Assembly: GCA_964506785.1 (NCBI GenBank)
Contig: CAZDME010000024.1
Span: forward strand, 1 to 19,283
From: CAZDME01 sp964506785 [NCBI: uncultured bacterium]
GTDB taxonomy: Bacteria; CAZDME01; JAYEMH01
Length of the DNA stretch: 19,283 nucleotides
Direction of reading: 5' to 3'
The translations under genes and the position numbers were made by a program. Under the pieces are notes generated by a model. That model saw only the letters and a list, made by a program, of their open reading frames with translations. It did not search any database and was not told where the DNA came from. Within the stretch, counting starts at the first letter, position 1. Every line of letters begins with the position of its first letter. Positions 1-8,063 of the stretch are shown here, one piece after another.

Positions 1-191
1 ATAAATTCCGTGCGGTAGAGTAATTGATTATTCCGGTGAAGAAAAATCTGCGCGTCAGTAATAACTAATGATTTTTTGGGAATATTAAAAAAATCTGAAA
101 TTCTTCCTCCAGGAGTAATATGGATTTTTCCCTCAACGCGAAAATCATCTAAAATGGCAATTACCTCTATTTCTTCCCGTTCAACTCTCAT
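1..191 (-). CDS. Small uncharacterised protein (DUF6812-like), C-terminus beyond window edge
   Basis: An ATG at 191-189 opens a frame that runs off the left edge after 63 complete codons. The start lies 9 nt after the leuC stop, with the weak purine stretch AAAGGTAG just before it. The visible protein begins MRVEREEIEVIAILDDF, continues with VEGKIHITPGGRISDFF, and then has SLVITDAQIF and LLYRTEF. This alternating hydrophobic, beta-rich pattern with an 'I-PGGRISDFFN' turn and a 'V-TDA-IF' strand matches, from memory, short bacterial proteins grouped as DUF6812, which have no known function. It is not LeuD: it lacks the swivelling-domain motifs and has the wrong N-terminus. It appears co-transcribed with the leucine genes. 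The reading frame is certain; the family name is a recollection and the function is unknown. Confidence 0.7.
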   Translation of the reverse strand, partial: MRVEREEIEVIAILDDFRVEGKIHITPGGRISDFFNIPKKSLVITDAQIFLHRNNQLLYRTEF

Positions 192-200
192 TTTCTACCT

Positions 201-1463
201 TTAGAGGCTATCGGGCCCACTAATTTTTCCCGCTACAGCACTGGCAGCAGCTACGGCCGGACCGGATAAAAACACCTGGCTTTGAAGATCCCCCATGCGA
301 CCGACAAAATTACGGTTAGTAGTTGATATGGCCCGCTCTCCTCTAGCTAAAATACCCATATGACCACCTAAACAAGGCCCGCAAGTAGGGGTAGAAACTA
401 CCGCTCCGGATTTGATAAAAATTTCTATCAGCCCTTCTTTTAAAGCCTCTAAATAAATCTTTTGCGTAGCCGGTATAATAATCGCCCGAACGGTTGATTT
501 TACCTTTCTTCCTTTTAGAATTTTAGCTGCTACACGTAAATCCGAGAGGCGGCCGTTGGTACATGAACCAATTACGGCCTGATCGATAGAAATCCTTCCA
601 ACTTTATCAATCGGTCTGGTATTAGAAGGAAGATGGGGAAAGGCTACCTGTAAATCTATTTTTTTCGCTTCGAACTTAAAAAATTTTTTATATCGAGCCT
701 TTTTATCACTACGATAAATTTTATATCCCTTTTTTCGGGGCAGTTTAGTCAAATACTGTTCGGTAATTTTATCTGGTTCAATAATCCCGCTCTTAGCGCC
801 AGCTTCAATAGCCATATTGCAAATAGTCAACCGTCCATCTATTTCTAATTTTTTGATGGTCTCACCGTTAAATTCCATAGCGGCGTAACGAGCACCATCG
901 ACACCAATCTTCCCGATAGTGTAAAGAATGATATCCTTGCCACCTACCCACTTTTTTAAATTGCCCATATAGGTAAACTTTATTGATGGAGGAACCCTGA
1001 GCCAGACTAATCCTTTGATAAAAGCATAAGCTAAATCAGTGCTGCCTATGCCCGTAGCAAAGGCCCCTAGGGCACCATAGGTACAGGTATGAGAATCGGC
1101 ACCGATAATTAAGTCGCCAGGGAAAACCAGACCTGCTTCGGGAAGAAGAGCATGTTCAATCCCCATCTGGCCAACTTTAAAAAAATATTCTATTTTCTGT
1201 TTTTTGGCAAAATCTTTAAGGATTTTTACCTGGGTGGCCGATTCGATATCTTTACTAGGCGTAAAATGATCTGGAACCAGAACAATTTTTCGAGGGTTGA
1301 AAACCTTCCGGGCTTTAGCTTTATTAAATTCTTCGATAGCCAGGGGGGCGGTAATATCATTACCTAATCCTAAATCAACTCGTGCCAAGATGAATTCACC
1401 TGGGTTAACTTCTTTCCGGCCAGAATGAGCAGCTAGAATTTTCTCGGTAATGGTCATAGCCAT
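201..1463 (-). CDS. leuC: 3-isopropylmalate dehydratase large subunit LeuC
   Basis: This is the large, iron-sulfur subunit of isopropylmalate isomerase, which converts 2-isopropylmalate to 3-isopropylmalate in cytoplasmic leucine synthesis together with LeuD. The three [4Fe-4S] ligands are visible: Cys301 in GSCTNGR, and Cys361 and Cys364 in TPTCGPC. The aconitase-type substrate motif GADSHTCTYGALGAFATGIG lies at about residues 121-140. At 420 aa it belongs to the shorter type common in archaea and many anaerobic or thermophilic bacteria, not the roughly 466-aa proteobacterial type. Homoaconitase enzymes share this architecture, but the leuA neighbour favours the leucine pathway. The ATG at 1463 lies 10 nt after the leuA stop, with GGTG about 6 nt before it; a second ATG is two codons downstream. 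The partner leuD is not in the window and is probably further left. Confidence 0.95.
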   Translation of the reverse strand: MAMTITEKILAAHSGRKEVNPGEFILARVDLGLGNDITAPLAIEEFNKAKARKVFNPRKIVLVPDHFTPSKDIESATQVKILKDFAKKQKIEYFFKVGQMGIEHALLPEAGLVFPGDLIIGADSHTCTYGALGAFATGIGSTDLAYAFIKGLVWLRVPPSIKFTYMGNLKKWVGGKDIILYTIGKIGVDGARYAAMEFNGETIKKLEIDGRLTICNMAIEAGAKSGIIEPDKITEQYLTKLPRKKGYKIYRSDKKARYKKFFKFEAKKIDLQVAFPHLPSNTRPIDKVGRISIDQAVIGSCTNGRLSDLRVAAKILKGRKVKSTVRAIIIPATQKIYLEALKEGLIEIFIKSGAVVSTPTCGPCLGGHMGILARGERAISTTNRNFVGRMGDLQSQVFLSGPAVAAASAVAGKISGPDSL

Positions 1464-1473
1464 AATGACACCA

Positions 1474-2985
1474 TCATTTTTCTCGACGCTGTAATATCCT
1501 ATTAACCGCGTTTAGATAAGCACGGGCACTGGCTTCAATAATATCGGTGCTGGCTCCCTTACCAAGAAAAACCCCTTCTTCAATCTTGACCTTAATGGTC
1601 ACCTCCCCAATAGCATCTTTGCCCTTGGTAACCGAGTTAACTGTATAATCAATCAGTTCTCCGGTCAATCCGGTTACCTTATCAATCGTTTTATAAACAG
1701 CGTCAATAGGACCGTCGCCCTTACCTGTTTCAGTAATAAGTTTGCCTTTTCTCTTAAGGGTAACCGTCGCTTCTGGAATTATTTTTGTGCCACTAGTTAC
1801 TTTCAAACTATCTAAAGAGAAAACTTCAGGCAATGAGATTAGTTCGCCTTCGACAATGATGGCCAAATCTTCATCATAGATTTCTTTTTTCTTATCGGCT
1901 AAGACTTTAAATTCTTCAAAGGCTTTTTGAACTTCATTCTCTGGGAGACGATAACCCAACTCTTCCAATCGTTCCCGGAAAGCATGACGACCAGAATGCT
2001 TGCCTAAAACCAGTTTACTCATTTTTAAACCGATGGTTTCCGCCCTCATAATTTCATATGTAGTCGGCTCCTTTAAAACGCCATCCTGATGAATACCGGC
2101 TTCATGGGCAAAGGCATTGGCACCAACAATAGCTTTGTTAGGCTGGACCGGTATACCGGTTAAATGACTAACCAGCCGGCTGGTTTTATAAATCGCCCGG
2201 GTATTGATATCGGTCCTAAATTTAAAAAAATCACTTCGAGTAGCCATGGCCATAACTACCTCTTCTAAAGACGTATTGCCGGCTCTTTCGCCGATGCCGT
2301 TAATAGTACACTCTATCTGCCGGGCACCATTGATTACGGCCGAAAGCGAGTTAGCTACCGCCAAACCTAAATCATTGTGGCAATGGACGCTGATAACAGC
2401 CTTCTTAATATTTTTTACTCTTTCACCAATCGTCCTAATTAAATGGCCAAATTCCTCTGGCATAGTAAAACCAACGGTATCAGGGATATTAATTGTTCCA
2501 GCTCCAGCTTCAATGACCGCCTCAATTATCTCGCAGAGAAAATCAACATTACTCCGACCGGCATCTTCCGGAGAAAATTCTACATCGCTAACATGCTTTT
2601 TGGCCAATCTTACCGCTTCAACCGCATTCTTTATAACCTCTTTACGGCTCATCTTCAATTTGTACTTAAGATGAATTTCGGAAGTAGCAATAAAGGTGTG
2701 AATGCGTCTTTTTGGCGCCTTTTTTAAAGCTTGGACGGCAGACAAAATATCTTCATCAACGGCCCGAGCCAAACCACAAATGACTGGCCCCCGAACCGCT
2801 TCGGCAACTGATTTAACGGCTTCAAAATCACCGGGAGAGGAAACAGGAAACCCGGCTTCAATTATGTCAACTTTCAACCGAGCCAGCTGTTTGGCAACTT
2901 CCAGTTTCTCTCTGACATTGAGACTGGCTCCAGGGGACTGCTCCCCATCCCTCAAAGTAGTATCAAAAATTATTACTTTTTCCAT
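1474..2985 (-). CDS. leuA: 2-isopropylmalate synthase LeuA
   Basis: This enzyme condenses 2-oxoisovalerate with acetyl-CoA to 2-isopropylmalate, the committed step of leucine synthesis. From the ATG at 2985 it is 503 aa and starts [19 protein letters not shown], the classic N-terminal DRE-TIM motif. The metal-binding [13 protein letters not shown] follows near residue 201, and GIGERAGN near 230. The linker [15 protein letters not shown] lies near 288, and a C-terminal allosteric (LeuA dimerisation) domain covers roughly residues 385-500. The complete C-terminal domain predicts leucine feedback. The frame extends to a TTG at 2994, but the ATG three codons downstream gives the usual family start and has GGGA upstream. 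It sits 28 nt after the ilvC stop. Citramalate or homocitrate synthase are related alternatives, less likely beside leuC and with this full-length architecture. Confidence 0.95.
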   Translation of the reverse strand: MEKVIIFDTTLRDGEQSPGASLNVREKLEVAKQLARLKVDIIEAGFPVSSPGDFEAVKSVAEAVRGPVICGLARAVDEDILSAVQALKKAPKRRIHTFIATSEIHLKYKLKMSRKEVIKNAVEAVRLAKKHVSDVEFSPEDAGRSNVDFLCEIIEAVIEAGAGTINIPDTVGFTMPEEFGHLIRTIGERVKNIKKAVISVHCHNDLGLAVANSLSAVINGARQIECTINGIGERAGNTSLEEVVMAMATRSDFFKFRTDINTRAIYKTSRLVSHLTGIPVQPNKAIVGANAFAHEAGIHQDGVLKEPTTYEIMRAETIGLKMSKLVLGKHSGRHAFRERLEELGYRLPENEVQKAFEEFKVLADKKKEIYDEDLAIIVEGELISLPEVFSLDSLKVTSGTKIIPEATVTLKRKGKLITETGKGDGPIDAVYKTIDKVTGLTGELIDYTVNSVTKGKDAIGEVTIKVKIEEGVFLGKGASTDIIEASARAYLNAVNRILQRREK

Positions 2986-3013
2986 AAATCCCAACTACAA
3001 ACTATGGGTTAAA

Positions 3014-4006
3014 TTATTTCTTCATCCAGGGCATCATTTTGCGGAGGCGCCTACCAACTTCTTCAATCGAATGTTTTTCTTCTTTCTTTACGGCGGCACG
3101 AAACACCGGACGGTTGGCCTGATTTTCGGCAATCCATTCGCGGGCAAACTCACCACTTTTAATTTCACCCAGAATTTTCTTCATTTCTTGACGAGTTGTT
3201 TCAGTAATTATGCGCTTCCCCCGGGTAAAATCTCCATATTCAGCGGTATCGCTTACCCGATTACGCATACCCATAATACCATTTTCATAAATCATGTCAG
3301 TAATCAGTTTCAATTCGTGAAGGCACTCAAAATAAGCCACCTCAGGTTGATAGCCAGCTTCCGCTAAAGTTTCAAATCCCGCCTTAATCAGCTCTGTAAC
3401 TCCACCACAGAGAACCGTCTGCTCACCAAATAAATCTGTTTCTGTTTCCTCGGCAAAAGTAGTTTCAATAACCCCGGCGCGGGTTCCGCCAATGGCCCGG
3501 GCGTAGGCTAAAGCCAACTGTTTGGCTTTACCGCTGGCATTTTGATATACGGCTAGTAAACAAGGGACACCCTTTTTCTCCTGATACATTCGCCGAACCA
3601 AACTGCCTGGACCTTTAGGAGCAACCATAAAAACGTCAACATAAGCAGGCGGAATAATCTGATGAAAATGAATATTAAAGCCGTGTGAAAAAACCAAGGC
3701 TTTCCCTTTGGTTAAATTCGGTTCGATAGCTTCCTGATAAACTTTAGGTTGAACCGGATCCTGGGTTAAAATTTGAATCACCTGGGAATCCTTAGCCGCC
3801 TGACCAGCGGAAAGCGGTTTAAATCTATCTTTAACAGCTTGAGCATAATTTTTCGATCCCTTAAGCTCAGCGACAACAACCCTAACACCGCTGTCTCGAA
3901 GATTTAAAGCCTGGCCTCTTCCCTGAATACCATAGCCAATGATAGCTACAGTTTTATTCTTCAAAAGTTTGGGATTTGCATCTTTGTCATAATACACCTT
4001 GGCCAT
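3014..4006 (-). CDS. ilvC: Ketol-acid reductoisomerase IlvC (class I)
   Basis: This enzyme isomerises and reduces acetolactate or acetohydroxybutyrate to the dihydroxy acid, using Mg2+ and a nicotinamide cofactor. At 330 aa it is the short class I form: an N-terminal Rossmann domain (about 1-180) and a C-terminal knotted helical domain. Visible motifs are the dinucleotide loop GYGIQGRG (24-31), [19 protein letters not shown], the metal-binding [12 protein letters not shown], and the ECLHELKLI acid pair. The loop after beta strand 2 reads AELKGSKN (46-53), where most class I enzymes have a GLRxGSxS-like sequence. The arginine and second serine that usually contact the NADPH phosphate are replaced and a glutamate is added, so cofactor preference may differ. 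The start is an ATG with a strong GGGAGG ribosome site, 15 nt after ilvN. Confidence 0.96.
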   Translation of the reverse strand: MAKVYYDKDANPKLLKNKTVAIIGYGIQGRGQALNLRDSGVRVVVAELKGSKNYAQAVKDRFKPLSAGQAAKDSQVIQILTQDPVQPKVYQEAIEPNLTKGKALVFSHGFNIHFHQIIPPAYVDVFMVAPKGPGSLVRRMYQEKKGVPCLLAVYQNASGKAKQLALAYARAIGGTRAGVIETTFAEETETDLFGEQTVLCGGVTELIKAGFETLAEAGYQPEVAYFECLHELKLITDMIYENGIMGMRNRVSDTAEYGDFTRGKRIITETTRQEMKKILGEIKSGEFAREWIAENQANRPVFRAAVKKEEKHSIEEVGRRLRKMMPWMKK

Positions 4007-4021
4007 GATTTTCCTCCCTTT

Positions 4022-4495
4022 TTAGTTTTTCGCAATAGCAATTCTCCCTGTTCGCACCAATTCAGTAATGCCAAACGGTTTAAATAGTTCAATAAATTCC
4101 TGAATGCGATTTCCTGTTCCGCGCATCTCAATGGTTACTGTGTTGGAACTCATATTAACGATTTTCGCCTCATTTATTTCTGCCATTTGCTGGATATCGG
4201 AGCGGGTCCGGCCATCAGCCTTTACGGTGACCAAAATCAATTCTCGCTCGATAAATCCCCTTTTGGTTAAATCCTGGACAACAATAACATCAATCAATTT
4301 ATTTAGCTGTTTGTTTACCTGCTCTAAAATGCGGTCATCTCCTTCGACAACAATAGTCATCCGGGAGACACTTGGATCTTCAGTTTCTCCAACAGTAAGA
4401 CTGGTAATATTAAAACCGCGAGCACTAAAAAGCCCGGCAATTCGGGCTAAAACCCCAAATCGATTTTCAACCAAGCAAGATATCGTATGCTTCAC
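4022..4495 (-). CDS. ilvN: Acetolactate synthase small (regulatory) subunit IlvN/IlvH
   Basis: This regulatory subunit activates the IlvB catalytic subunit and carries valine feedback. At 157 aa it has the usual length, with an N-terminal ACT domain (about 1-75) and a second ACT-like C-terminal half. The N-terminus contains LVENRFGVLARIAGLFSARG. Asn11, Gly14 and Asn29 are present at the positions where E. coli IlvH mutations give valine resistance, so valine binding is expected to be intact. Translation starts at a GTG (4495-4493) preceded by a strong AAGGAGG, 11 nt after the ilvB stop. This junction suggests coupled, roughly equimolar expression with ilvB. Confidence 0.95.
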   Translation of the reverse strand: MKHTISCLVENRFGVLARIAGLFSARGFNITSLTVGETEDPSVSRMTIVVEGDDRILEQVNKQLNKLIDVIVVQDLTKRGFIERELILVTVKADGRTRSDIQQMAEINEAKIVNMSSNTVTIEMRGTGNRIQEFIELFKPFGITELVRTGRIAIAKN

Positions 4496-4506
4496 TTTAT
4501 CCTCCT

Positions 4507-6171
4507 TTAGGCCAATCCGGAAATCATCTCCTTAAGTGAGGCTCCGGCTGGTACCATAGGAAAAACATTCTCTTCCTGAATTACCTTAAAATTTAAAAAT
4601 ACCGGCTGGACTATTTGTATGGCCTTTTCAATCGCCGGTCTTACTTCTTCTCTCTTATCGACTTCAATCCCCACCGCACCAAAGGCTTCAGCTATTTTAA
4701 CAAAATCAGGGTTTTTAAGACAGGTACTTGAATATCTTTTTTTATAAAAAAGCTCCTGCCATTGCCTAACCATTCCCAAAGCAGAATTATTCAATATGGC
4801 AACCTTTACCGGAGCCTGATAGGAAACGGCAGTGGTTAACTCTTGAATATTCATCTGGATACTGCCATCACCGGCAATATCAAAAACAATTTTATCTGGC
4901 TTGCCCAATTGCGCCCCAATAGCCGCCGGGAAACCATAACCCATTGTCCCCAAACCTCCAGAAGAAAGAAAGGTTCTTGGCTTTTCATATCTATAAAACT
5001 GAGCGGCCCACATCTGGTTTTGTCCTACCTCGGTAGTAATAATCGCTTCGCCTTTAGTTGCTTCGTATATCTGCTCGACAACATATTGCGGTTTAATCCC
5101 TTGCCCATCATCTTTATAGGTAAGGGGATATTTCCCCTTCCAGTCTTGGACTTTTTTCATCCATATTTCGATTGAAGGAGATGAGACTCTCTTATTTATG
5201 GATGATAGAACCCTTTTCACGTCTCCAACAATGGGAATAGCCACAGGAACATTTTTACTTATGGAAGTAGGGTCAATATCAATTTGGATAATCTTCGCCT
5301 GAGGAGCAAAATCTTTAATCCGGCCGGTCACCCGGTCATCAAAACGAGCCCCAACAGCAATAATCAAATCTGACTCCATAATGGCATGATTAGCATATTG
5401 CGTCCCATGCATACCCAACATCCCTAAAGAAAGTTTATGGGTTGAAGGAAATCCGCCTAGACCCAAAAGAGTAGTGGTAACCGGAATTTGAGTCTTTTCG
5501 GCAAATTCCTTTATTTCTTTATCTGCTCCCGCGCTAATTATTCCACCCCCGGCATAAATTATCGGCTGTTTAGATTGAGAAATTGCCAGAAGAGCCCGTT
5601 TAATTTGCCCAGGATGACCTTCATAAGTTGGCTGATAACTGCGGATGTCTATTTTTTCTGGATAATGAAATTCTGCCTGTGCCATACTAATATCTTTGGG
5701 AATATCAATCAATACTGGCCCGGGCCGGCCGCTCCGGGCAATATAAAAAGCTTCTTTGATGATACGAGCAAAATCCTTTACATCTTCAACCAAATAATTA
5801 TGTTTGGTAATTGGCCGGGTAATGCCGGTAATATCCGCTTCTTGAAAGGCATCATTACCAATCATTTTTGTTGGCACCTGCCCGGTCAAAGCTACCAAAG
5901 GAATAGAATCCATATAAGCGGTGGCAATACCGGTAACTAAATTAGTCGCCCCTGGACCAGAAGTAGCAATACAAACACCAACTTTTCCGGTGGCCCGGGC
6001 ATAACCATCAGCCGCATGAACAGCTGCTTGTTCATGCCGGGTTAAAACAAATTTTATTGATGCGTCATAAAGCGCATCAAAAATAGGTAATACTGATCCC
6101 CCGGGATAGCCAAATAGAATATCCACTTTTTCCTTTATCAAAGATTTAATTAAGATCTCCGCTCCAGTCAT
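4507..6171 (-). CDS. ilvB: Acetolactate synthase large (catalytic) subunit IlvB
   Basis: This thiamine-diphosphate enzyme joins two pyruvates to acetolactate, or pyruvate and 2-oxobutyrate to acetohydroxybutyrate. The N-terminal pyrimidine-binding domain has [15 protein letters not shown] and the catalytic glutamate in [18 protein letters not shown] (Glu47, counting from the ATG at 6171). A central FAD-type domain includes [11 protein letters not shown]. The C-terminal ThDP domain has the [12 protein letters not shown] motif followed by ILNN. The length is 554 aa, normal for the family. The frame extends four codons further to a GTG at 6183, but the ATG at 6171 has GGAG at 6181-6178 with a 6-nt spacer and gives the standard [11 protein letters not shown] start. 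It lies 71 bp after ilvD and directly before ilvN. Confidence 0.96.
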   Translation of the reverse strand: MTGAEILIKSLIKEKVDILFGYPGGSVLPIFDALYDASIKFVLTRHEQAAVHAADGYARATGKVGVCIATSGPGATNLVTGIATAYMDSIPLVALTGQVPTKMIGNDAFQEADITGITRPITKHNYLVEDVKDFARIIKEAFYIARSGRPGPVLIDIPKDISMAQAEFHYPEKIDIRSYQPTYEGHPGQIKRALLAISQSKQPIIYAGGGIISAGADKEIKEFAEKTQIPVTTTLLGLGGFPSTHKLSLGMLGMHGTQYANHAIMESDLIIAVGARFDDRVTGRIKDFAPQAKIIQIDIDPTSISKNVPVAIPIVGDVKRVLSSINKRVSSPSIEIWMKKVQDWKGKYPLTYKDDGQGIKPQYVVEQIYEATKGEAIITTEVGQNQMWAAQFYRYEKPRTFLSSGGLGTMGYGFPAAIGAQLGKPDKIVFDIAGDGSIQMNIQELTTAVSYQAPVKVAILNNSALGMVRQWQELFYKKRYSSTCLKNPDFVKIAEAFGAVGIEVDKREEVRPAIEKAIQIVQPVFLNFKVIQEENVFPMVPAGASLKEMISGLA

Positions 6172-6242
6172 CCTTATCTCCACAAAGTAGTTTGTTTTTT
6201 CTCTAAGTTTACAGTTTTGAACTTTTTTCTTTATACTGTTAA

Positions 6243-7898
6243 CTATTTTCTAAAAATTGCCCCGCTACTAGCCGAAGTAACCAATTGGGCATAACGCCTC
6301 AAATAACCAGTTTTTATCTTAGCTTCTGGAGGCTGCCAAAATTTCCCTCTTTCCTCTAATTCCCCGGGCATCAGATTAAGCTCAAGTTTTCTCGCCGGAA
6401 TATCAATGATAATTTCATCACCCTCTTCCACTAAAGCAATCGGGCCTCCAGCGGCCGCCTCTGGAGATATATGTCCAATGCAAGGCCCCCGGGTTCCACC
6501 AGAAAAACGCCCGTCGGTAACTAAAGCTACTTCTTCACCCAAGCCCAAGCCAACTAAGGTAGAAGTGGGAAGAAGCATCTCTCTCATCCCCGGACCACCC
6601 TTTGGTCCCTCATAACGGATAACAACCACATCGCCTTTTTTAATCTGATTCTTGAGAATCGCATCCAAAGCTTTTTCTTCAGAATTAAAAACCCTGGCTG
6701 GACCGCGAAATTGTTTGGCCTTATTGCTTACTGCCGCCTGCTTTACCACCGCTCCGTCAGGAGCCAATGTCCCAAAAAGCACGGCGATGCCTCCTTCAGC
6801 GGCAATCGGATTATCTAAACTATGAATTATATCTTGGCTATGAATCATCCCCTGTTTAGCCACTTCCTTTACTTTTTCACCAGTTACGGTTAAACCATTC
6901 TCCAACTTAGGTAAAAGAGCCTGCATTAATCCAGGAATACCTCCGGCGGCATCTAAATCTTCCATAAAATAATCTCCTCCGGGACGAAGACTGGTAAGCT
7001 GAGGGGTTTGGCGCGATATCTGGTCAAATAAAATCAAAGGAAGATTAATTCCGGCTTCAGAGGCGATGGCTGTCAAATGCAAAGCCGTATTAGTTGAACC
7101 ACTTAAAGCCATATCCGCCCGAATAGCGTTTCGAAAATTTTCTTCTTTCATAATCATCCGGCTGGTGAGATTTTTTTTAACCAGTTCGACAATTTTTTCG
7201 CCACTAGCCTCAGCAATTCTTTTCTTCTTAGCTGATACCGCCAGAGCAGTAGCACAACCAGGCAAACTCATACCCATAACTTCGGCCAAACAGGACATGG
7301 TGTTAGCCGTATACATTCCCTGACAGGAACCCGCCCCGGGACAGGCCTCAATAGTTAAATTTTCTAACTCAACTTCATCAATTTCCCCTTTTTTGAAACG
7401 GCCTATGGCTTCAAAGGTATCACGAACCAGAGAAAGCTTTCTCATTTTATATCGCCCGGAAAGCATCGGCCCAGCCGTAACCATAATGCAGGGTATATCC
7501 AAACGAGCCGCCGCCATCAGCATCCCCGGGGTAATTTTATCACAGTTGGTAAGAAGCACCAAGCCATCAAAGGCATGAGCCATGGATACTGATTCAACAG
7601 CATCGGCAATCAATTCCCGGGTGGGCAGGGAATAATGCATCCCCAGATGCCCCATAGCCACACCATCACAGACTCCGGGAATGCCAAAGAAAAAAGGCAG
7701 CCCGCCTCCTGAACAAATACCTCTTTCAATCCAGCGTTCCAAATCACGCATACCGACATGTCCGGGGATAAGATCACTGAAAGCAGTAGCTACACCAATA
7801 AAAGGTTTAGAAAAATCTTTTTTGCTAATACCAGTAGCAAATAGTAAGGCTCGATGAGGAACCCTTTCTATTCCTTTTTTAGTTACATCACTACGCAT
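6243..7898 (-). CDS. ilvD: Dihydroxy-acid dehydratase IlvD
   Basis: This iron-sulfur enzyme dehydrates dihydroxy acids to 2-oxoisovalerate and 3-methyl-2-oxopentanoate, the last shared step before transamination. At 551 aa it is normal for the IlvD/Edd family. Cluster cysteines are visible in [16 protein letters not shown] (Cys119) and [16 protein letters not shown] (Cys192 in the GSC motif). The C-terminal half has [14 protein letters not shown] and [17 protein letters not shown]. The N-terminal loop reads PGHVGM where well-studied enzymes have PGHVHL, and [11 protein letters not shown] replaces the usual EFNTI-containing segment, so it belongs to a diverged subgroup. The ATG at 7898 has a GGAGGG ribosome site. 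It is the first gene of the ilv-leu operon, downstream of the promoter at 7960-7988. Confidence 0.95.
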   Translation of the reverse strand: MRSDVTKKGIERVPHRALLFATGISKKDFSKPFIGVATAFSDLIPGHVGMRDLERWIERGICSGGGLPFFFGIPGVCDGVAMGHLGMHYSLPTRELIADAVESVSMAHAFDGLVLLTNCDKITPGMLMAAARLDIPCIMVTAGPMLSGRYKMRKLSLVRDTFEAIGRFKKGEIDEVELENLTIEACPGAGSCQGMYTANTMSCLAEVMGMSLPGCATALAVSAKKKRIAEASGEKIVELVKKNLTSRMIMKEENFRNAIRADMALSGSTNTALHLTAIASEAGINLPLILFDQISRQTPQLTSLRPGGDYFMEDLDAAGGIPGLMQALLPKLENGLTVTGEKVKEVAKQGMIHSQDIIHSLDNPIAAEGGIAVLFGTLAPDGAVVKQAAVSNKAKQFRGPARVFNSEEKALDAILKNQIKKGDVVVIRYEGPKGGPGMREMLLPTSTLVGLGLGEEVALVTDGRFSGGTRGPCIGHISPEAAAGGPIALVEEGDEIIIDIPARKLELNLMPGELEERGKFWQPPEAKIKTGYLRRYAQLVTSASSGAIFRK

Positions 7899-7954
7899 TT
7901 TTCCCTCCGCTAATAACTGTGAAAATCTAAAGACTACATCCTTGGCTTTTAGAG

Positions 7955-7969
7955 GCTATATTGTATAGC
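7955..7969. promoter_or_regulatory. Inverted repeat covering the -10 element
   Basis: GCTATA-TTG-TATAGC is a perfect 6-3-6 inverted repeat that contains the whole -10 hexamer. It is separated by only 2 bp from the ACACCT/AGGTGT repeat. It may be a second operator half or a chance result of an AT-rich -10 region. Confidence 0.35.
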
Positions 7970-7988
7970 ATACACCTGGAGGTGTCAA
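7960..7988 (-). promoter_or_regulatory. Sigma-70-type promoter of the ilvD-led operon
   Basis: On the minus strand TTGACA (7988-7983) is followed, after exactly 17 bp, by TACAAT (7965-7960). This is a near-consensus housekeeping promoter in the 165-bp gap between cstA and ilvD. The start point would be near 7953, giving a leader of about 55 nt. The leader holds a weak TCTAAA/TTTAGA pairing and then the ilvD ribosome site. I see no T-box, leader peptide or terminator in it. Confidence 0.8.
7972..7985. promoter_or_regulatory. Candidate operator: inverted repeat in the -35/spacer region
   Basis: The sequence ACACCTGGAGGTGT is a perfect 6-2-6 inverted repeat. It overlaps the last three bases of the -35 element and fills the upstream part of the spacer. 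It lies upstream of the predicted start point, so it would act as DNA and not as an RNA hairpin. A repressor bound here would block polymerase. The regulator is unknown and no transcription-factor gene is adjacent. Confidence 0.5.
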
Positions 7989-8063
7989 ACTATTTATTGA
8001 TAAAGGTCACTTTCTGTTTCTGTGTAGAATTTAATGTGCAACAACCAAATAATTCTAATAAAG

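Noticed and set aside
1-191. Truncated leuD expected after leuC
   Set aside because: The translated sequence has none of the LeuD motifs and a different N-terminus; it is an unrelated small protein.
201-1463. Homoaconitase or aconitase instead of LeuC
   Set aside because: The length and motifs fit either short LeuC or homoaconitase, but the gene directly follows leuA in an ilv-leu operon; aconitase is much longer.
2702-3367. Plus-strand open frame of 221 codons antisense to leuA and ilvC
   Set aside because: It lies opposite two well-conserved genes, has low-complexity hydrophobic content with no recognisable motif and no ribosome site; it is a shadow frame. The same holds for the other plus-strand frames in the window.
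6172-6242. Internal promoter or terminator between ilvD and ilvB
   Set aside because: The 71-bp gap is AT-rich with only short imperfect repeats (AAGTT/AACTT); no convincing -35/-10 pair or GC stem with a T tract.
7899-8063. T-box, riboswitch or leader-peptide attenuator ahead of ilvD
   Set aside because: The predicted start point leaves only about 55 nt of leader, with no run of Leu/Val/Ile codons, no T-box consensus and no terminator hairpin.
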